From Clitoria ternatea (taxonomy: Eukaryota > Streptophyta > Magnoliopsida > Fabales > Fabaceae), in NCBI GenBank assembly GCA_037962975.1, contig CM075675.1, positions 29,080,501 through 29,144,500 on the forward strand: a stretch of 64,000 nt of DNA, read 5' to 3'. This document shows positions 59,145 to 64,000 of the stretch, one piece after another. A program made the position numbers and the translations under genes. Each line of letters begins with the position of its first letter. Positions within the stretch are counted from its first letter, which is position 1. The notes beneath the pieces are model-generated. The model was not told the origin of the DNA and ran no database searches. It saw nothing but the letters and a program-made list of their open reading frames with translations.

Positions 59145-61337
59145 CTTTCCTTTGAGATTTATTTCACAGAAACTTCAAATGTATCATATCACCCAAAAAA
59201 CTCATGAAACCTGAAATCAATATATCCAATTTACCCCAACAAAAAGCAATAGTGTTGAGAACCATGATATTGACACTATGTAGAAGGAAACCTAGCAAGT
59301 AATTAACTTTATTATCAAACATATTTTTCATTGTTATTGTTCAATATTTGAAAAGTTAACATACTCACTATCATGTTTACCAAATAACCAAATTGATTTT
59401 GTATGTAGAGATATTGATTCAATCATATTTAGTGTCTTAAAAAATTGGAGTTATTAACATTTCTCTTTCAAAAAATTTTATAAAGAAGAGAACTTATGCA
59501 TAATATTTACAACATGCTCCAAAGGTTCCAGAAAGTAGGAGTTAAAGAAATTAAACCATTTTTATTTTATATATGACTAAATAGTTTGATATTCCAAGAT
59601 CATTTAACAAAACTCAGGAACACAAATTCATATCCGACAATGGGTCTAAAACACTAAAACAAAGATATGTTGAAGTTAAACCAAAATTACACAGAGAATC
59701 TGGAAAACACAAAAAACAAGAGAAACTAACCTGAAGGAAAATTACATTAAATCTAATGTTGTTGTTGTGGTTGCAAGAGTCAAAGTAAACTCAAATAAAC
59801 GTCAATCAAATTTTCTTTTAGAACGTGAATATAGTTGTATATGAAATTACTTGAAGATTGAGGAAAATTTGGGTTGAGAATTGTGTGTGAGAAGATAAAG
59901 GGGGTACGAGAAAATAGGAGAGCAACACTCCCTACGTCACAATGTTTGTAGTGGAAGAACACCGATGCATGGATTTCACGTCAAAAAAAGGCTTCATGGG
60001 TAACATTGTATAATATTGGTTGTAAATATGTATCACATATAATATTGTATATAAAAAATTATAATATATATGAAACACAACCATTAAAGAATAATTATAT
60101 AATTTAATAAAAAAAGAATAATTATATAATTAAGGAAATAACAACAAATATAACTATATGTGAATCTTTTTAAGTGGATAATTGTTTCTGGTGAAATTAA
60201 TTCAACCTTTTTAATTCTCAAGTTCAATCTAGGATGTGAATCAGAGTGCTCTTTAGGTTCTCAAATTGATATGTTTATGATGTTAAGGACTTTGTAAAAC
60301 GAAAATTTAAAGCGAAAAATAGAAATGGAGTAGAAGAGAAGGTATAAACAATGAATAAATTAAAATAAAACAAAAATGGACATAATTATAGCAAAACAAC
60401 TAGAAAAACAACACCAATCACACCTAAAACAATTTGACTTTAAGTAAACAGAGATCAAGTGCGACTAAATGATTTAACGGTTGATGATGATTCAATGCAT
60501 AACAGAATATACATATTAACAAATGCATTAAAACTGCAAGAACAAAGGTCTAAACAGGACTGAGATGTGATAAAATAAAAGACGTGGGAATTGAAAGTTG
60601 AGAGACGAACTTGTGCTCGTAGATCCTTTTGATTTTCCAAGTAGTTGTGACGGTGGACATATTAGGCGTTTCGCTTTGGATACCGGAGCCTTCTGACTTC
60701 GTTCTCCTCTAAATATCTTTTTTTTCCTTCCTTTTTGACTTTAATTTTTTCCTTTTATGATTGCCCAAAAATTGCCAACTTGAAAGCAACATATCAGAGG
60801 GACCATTTTCAAACACAACTTGAAAGCTTACCTACTTGAAGTCTGCATATTTGATGACTCAATATGTACATGTGGGTTCTTTCTTTTATTTTATTTTTAA
60901 CAAAGACTTTTAATTAGCACTAAAGCATCTTACCATTGATTAGGGGTTGCCAATATAATTTACATAATCAACCTCTTTATCAACAATTGATATAACAATG
61001 TATATCAAATGGTCTTTTTCCTTAAAATTCAATAGCAACTAAACAAGTCTCCATTTTATTTAAAGATTTAATTATTTTTTCAACCCCAACAAATGCCCCA
61101 TAAAATATTATTTCTCAAAAGATAATAAGAGAATTAATATTTTAAAATCAAAATATTTCACAAAGTCTTTAGAAATTGATATATTTTCCTTTAAAAAAAC
61201 AAAAGAAAATCACAAGGGATGGAAATTTAACTTTGAAATCTATTTTCGATTTAATTGTTCTGAGACTAAATCATTGTATCCCATACATTATTATTTATCA
61301 ATTGCTTTTGCAAATCAATTTGCCAAAATTTCAATTT

Positions 61338-61340
<3 letters not shown>
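59145..61340. other. Upstream region of the kinesin gene; no gene recognised
   Basis: On the minus strand 60720-60590 is richer in G and C and could be a leader exon. No calponin-homology-like coding sequence is seen on the minus strand. The rest is AT-rich. Confidence 0.45.

Positions 61341-61379
<39 letters not shown>
61341..61379. repeat. (TA)n microsatellite at the LTR insertion point
   Basis: About 19 TA dinucleotides ending directly at the Tat LTR. Confidence 0.95.
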
Positions 61380-61381
<2 letters not shown>

Positions 61382-62275
61382 AACTGTTCTTTACAGGGGG
61401 TGTAAAGTTATGATTGTCAAACAATTCAAAATGTACATGTAACGTAAAATCCGGTATGAGGAGGTGCTTATACAGATACAAATACGGAGTGCTCTTGTAT
61501 GCTGGACGTGGTATAGTGCACTCTATGGCGGTGTTGCAGTCCGCCTGGAATAGCTTCTTTTGTCTTGACACAATTTGTGGTTGTACCTGCAATTATTCTC
61601 CGACGCTCAAGTCAGTATTTTGGAATACTATTAGACTTAGAAAGCAAATCTGAGAGAATTATGCAAGTATGAGTGTAAGGTTCAGAATTGAGGGGGGATC
61701 CCCTTATACCTTTTTGCTGAGGTTTATATACCTGTTACTGGTGCTCCATTATTGGTAGGACCCGTTCCTTGTTTTCTGGCATAATGCAAGAAAGGTAGTG
61801 GGTCCCTGTGTCGTTCACGAGCACCATCACTGTAGTGGGTATTTCCACTTGCTTGGAAAGCGTTAATGCTTTATTATTTTATTCATTGTTCCCTTTTATG
61901 CGTGACAGCGTGATTCCCATTTTCAACCTCTTAAGACAGAGTCAATCTCGTGTCGGGGTTATAAGTATGGGCTCGCTTCGCAATATGGGAATTTCAGTAT
62001 TCCGCCTGTATTGAGCCTATGGCTTGGCGGAGTAATAAGCTTTGGCGGAGTAACATGCACTGGCAAAGTTACGTGCCCTGGCGGAGTTACAAGCCTTGGC
62101 GAAGTCACATGCCTTGGCGGAGTAACATGCCTTGGCGGAGTAATGTACCTTGGCGGTATGTACTCCGTTATAAAAGTAATTATAAGGTATTTGAAACGTA
62201 CTTCTTCTGTTTGAAATGCTGGTCTGGCAAAGCATTAAAACCATGCTCTTGGGGGCCGGTGTTGGGACCGGATCA
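61380..62275 (-). repeat. 3' LTR of the right-edge Tat element
   Basis: Plus-strand start TGAACTGTTCTTTACAGGGG, end GTTGGGACCGGATCA, about 896 bp. It shares the block TTCTCCGACGCTCAAGTCAG with the LTRs of 31230-37351. The left edge directly abuts the TA tract. Confidence 0.75.
62023..62157. repeat. 18-bp tandem repeat inside the LTR
   Basis: About seven units of CTTGGCGGAGTAACATGC with a few changes. Confidence 0.9.
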
Positions 62276-62735
62276 TCTGCCCCCTAGCTTGTTATAGTGA
62301 CTGGCGGAGTCACTTTAATAAGCTATAACACTTAAGTTTAGCTTTTATAGGCATGGGTTTAGGCGGTGTTTGCTAGTTCCGAATTTATGGACAAGCGTTT
62401 TGATGCATTTATTGTTTTTGTCATTACTTGCCACGCCCGTCATTAAAGCGTCTCGAAACTGCGTTTTGCCGCTTCAATCTCTCATTGCCATGTATGCCGT
62501 CGTAACGATTGCCATTCCAATGATGGGACATAAATGCGTGGGATGACAGTTGAGATATGTTTTTGAGGTTATTACCATGGGCCTTGGATTTTGAAAATAC
62601 GGCCCAGGAAATTCCTGCCTTAAGATTCATCTATCGGTTTCAGAATTAAAGGAATCGTCAGTTATGATTCATCCAACGGCCATAAGCGCATTTCTGAAAT
62701 TTTTGGTGTTTCGCTTATTTCCCCCCAAGCCATGC

Positions 62736-62745
62736 CTATAAATAG
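62736..62745 (+). promoter_or_regulatory. TATA box of the antisense ORF
   Basis: CTATAAATAG on the plus strand, about 220 bp before the ORF start and outside the LTR. A pyrimidine-rich leader follows, with a possible leader-intron donor AAGGTAACTT at about 62874. Confidence 0.6.
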
Positions 62746-62961
62746 GTAAACTCTTAGGAGGGGAAATGTTTTGCTTCATCTTCTTCTCTACGCTTTCGTG
62801 TTTAAACTGCCTTGTTAACGCTACTTTCTCTCGAGTCGTTTGTTGTTGCCAGTTCATCTTCTTTAGAGATTTTAAGGTAACTTTCTTCTTCCTCTGTTCT
62901 CTGTCTTTGTTGTTATTGGGTTGGTTCTGTTTTCTTTATATGTGTGTTTGTTGAAACGAGG

Positions 62962-63990
62962 ATGAGAGGAAAAAAGTCAGAGTCGTGCTCTAGGGTTTCT
63001 GTTCACCCCATGTTTTCGGATATTGAGAGTGAAGATGAGGCTTTCTATACTGGGAGGGATTCAACATTTTACAGCAGCGTGGAGTGTTTTAGTAATGCTG
63101 TACATTCGTTTGTATCAGGAGGTACCCCTCAGATTGAAGTAAGAACAATGGCAGAATGTCAGAACGTTGTGTTACACGGGTTAGATTGGGTAAAGATACT
63201 TGAAACTGATCCCTACTGTTGGGTTGAAGAGGACGTTAAAGAAGCTCATTCGCGTCATACGATGATGAGCGGTGGGGTAATGGAGTTATCAGTTCCTGTT
63301 TGGAAGGATGAAAGGTTTGAAAGGAGGTTCATCGTCCGTTCGCCCAAGACGTTTGAACGTATTTGCCATCGTCCTCAAGATGAGCGTACTTTATACATGT
63401 ACGATATTTTATTTACCCAGTTGGGGGTGCGACTTCCACTGAATAAATTCCAGATGGGCGTACTCAGGTTCCTGGATTGCGCCCCTTCTCAGCTGCACCC
63501 TAATGGTTGGGGGATAGTTCGCAGCTTTGAAGTGCTGGCTGAACATCTGGAGTTTACGCCTACTGTGGCGTTGTTCTTTGCTTTTTGCCGCATCATGAGG
63601 AGAGTGAATGCGAAAACTGGCGGCATGGGTTTTGTAACTCTTCGGGTGGAGCTGAAGATTGTAAATTTCAAGGCGTTTGCTGACTTCGCCAAAGAAGGCG
63701 GACTTCATTTTAGGATGAGCTTTGTAAAGGTTTCTGTTAGGAAGAACAAGTCCGTCTTCTGGCAGAGTAAGGAGGGAATTAATAAATTCCCAATAGCGTG
63801 GACTCACGAACACTTCCTCCTAACCAAACAAGCTTATGAAGTTGAGGAGAGTGCCCTATCAGCTACCTTCGTGGAAGTACTCCAGACATTGAAGGAGTAC
63901 AACTCTGTCCACAAGCAGATTTTGTGCCGAAGGCTGCTTGGGCGGGATGCTGAGGGATATTTAAGTAATGTTTTAAGACTTGTTGCTTGA
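62962..63990 (+). CDS. Antisense ORF of a Tat element (Transposase_28-like, 'putative gypsy type transposon' domain)
   Basis: ATG 62962 (MRGKKSESCSRVSVHPMFSD) opens 342 codons to the stop at 63990, uninterrupted. A GTG-initiated extension to 62944 is possible to read but has no ATG. The middle part carries the pattern of the plant domain named Transposase_28 / putative gypsy type transposon: LPLNKFQMGVLRFLDCAPSQ, LHPNGWGIVRSFEVLAEHL, EFTPTVALFFAFCRIMRR (about residues 155-213). Despite the name this domain is not an integrase. It is known mainly from antisense ORFs of Tat-lineage retrotransposons and has no established function. The frame is intact while the relative at 31230 keeps at most a stub, and the coding strand has its own TATA box, so it may be expressed on its own. 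The rest of the element lies beyond the window. Confidence 0.8.
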   Translation: MRGKKSESCSRVSVHPMFSDIESEDEAFYTGRDSTFYSSVECFSNAVHSFVSGGTPQIEVRTMAECQNVVLHGLDWVKILETDPYCWVEEDVKEAHSRHTMMSGGVMELSVPVWKDERFERRFIVRSPKTFERICHRPQDERTLYMYDILFTQLGVRLPLNKFQMGVLRFLDCAPSQLHPNGWGIVRSFEVLAEHLEFTPTVALFFAFCRIMRRVNAKTGGMGFVTLRVELKIVNFKAFADFAKEGGLHFRMSFVKVSVRKNKSVFWQSKEGINKFPIAWTHEHFLLTKQAYEVEESALSATFVEVLQTLKEYNSVHKQILCRRLLGRDAEGYLSNVLRLVA

Positions 63991-64000
63991 ATATTACTTC

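Larger units (their letters stand above)
61380..64000 (-). mobile_element. 3' end of a Tat-type Ty3/gypsy element (truncated by the window edge)
   Basis: An LTR (61380-62275) is followed by a purine tract (minus-strand CTAGGGGGCAGA) and then a long ORF antisense to the element. The same order, LTR end ACCGGATCA then CCCCTAGCTTGT, occurs at 31951-31976, which shows the two elements are relatives and both run on the minus strand. Confidence 0.8.

Noticed and set aside
60455..60640. 61-codon minus-strand frame upstream of the kinesin gene
   Set aside because: No domain and no conserved context. It may overlap a leader exon, but coding is not supported.
62011..62214. Plus-strand frame with GGVTCLGGVTC-like repeats
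   Set aside because: It is a translation of the 18-bp tandem repeat in an LTR.
1..64000. tRNA, rRNA or other structured RNA genes
   Set aside because: I looked for tRNA box A/B pairs and conserved RNA blocks; the only tRNA-like strings are primer binding sites of retroelements.

Overview
The window is plant nuclear DNA. It is AT-rich and intron-containing, dominated by nested LTR retrotransposons and DNA transposons, and holds only two ordinary host genes. Initiator-Met tRNA primer sites, a Tekay/Tat mix of Ty3 elements and an endogenous caulimovirus-like insertion fit a dicot. I infer a legume, but the sequence alone does not prove the genus.

Layout. 277-7871: Tekay-type Ty3/gypsy element with 2.4 kb LTRs, decayed gag, protease and RT, and RNase H plus integrase deleted. 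10027-14000: hAT-type element (perfect 8-bp target duplication) carrying a 3 kb solo LTR. 16326-23401: minus-strand, short-LTR (about 190 bp) retroelement whose interior holds fragments of two host genes, ataxin-3 (Josephin domain) and splicing factor SF1/BBP. A young Mutator-like element (16559-21800; 137-bp TIRs with two mismatches; perfect 9-bp duplication) is inserted in it. That MULE has a minus-strand transposase gene and a convergent plus-strand GRF-zinc-finger/membrane-protein gene. About 25050-30846: rearranged endogenous pararetrovirus with coat, protease, RT/RNase H and pregenomic promoter remnants. 31230-37351: young minus-strand Tat-type element with gag only and satellite-like arrays, inserted in the TATA box of an older solo LTR (30899-37581). 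38530-41670 and 43005-43792: two more solo LTRs with perfect 5-bp duplications. 61380-64000: the 3' end of another Tat element with a long antisense ORF that has its own TATA box.

Host genes. 44875-45701 encodes a small plant-specific protein of unknown function in three coding exons. 51774-59109 (minus strand) encodes a kinesin-14 of 1293 residues in 15 coding exons whose phases all agree. Its stalk contains about eight tandem copies of a roughly 70-residue coiled-coil unit in one 2001-bp exon, and one motor intron has all the marks of a U12-type AT-AC intron.

The strongest candidates for new biology are the retroelement with two captured gene fragments, the expanded kinesin stalk, the MULE carrying a GRF-membrane gene in the position mudrB has in maize MuDR, and the patchwork viral integration junction. 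Exon boundaries were placed by eye from splice signals, reading phase and remembered family conservation. No alignment or database search was run.
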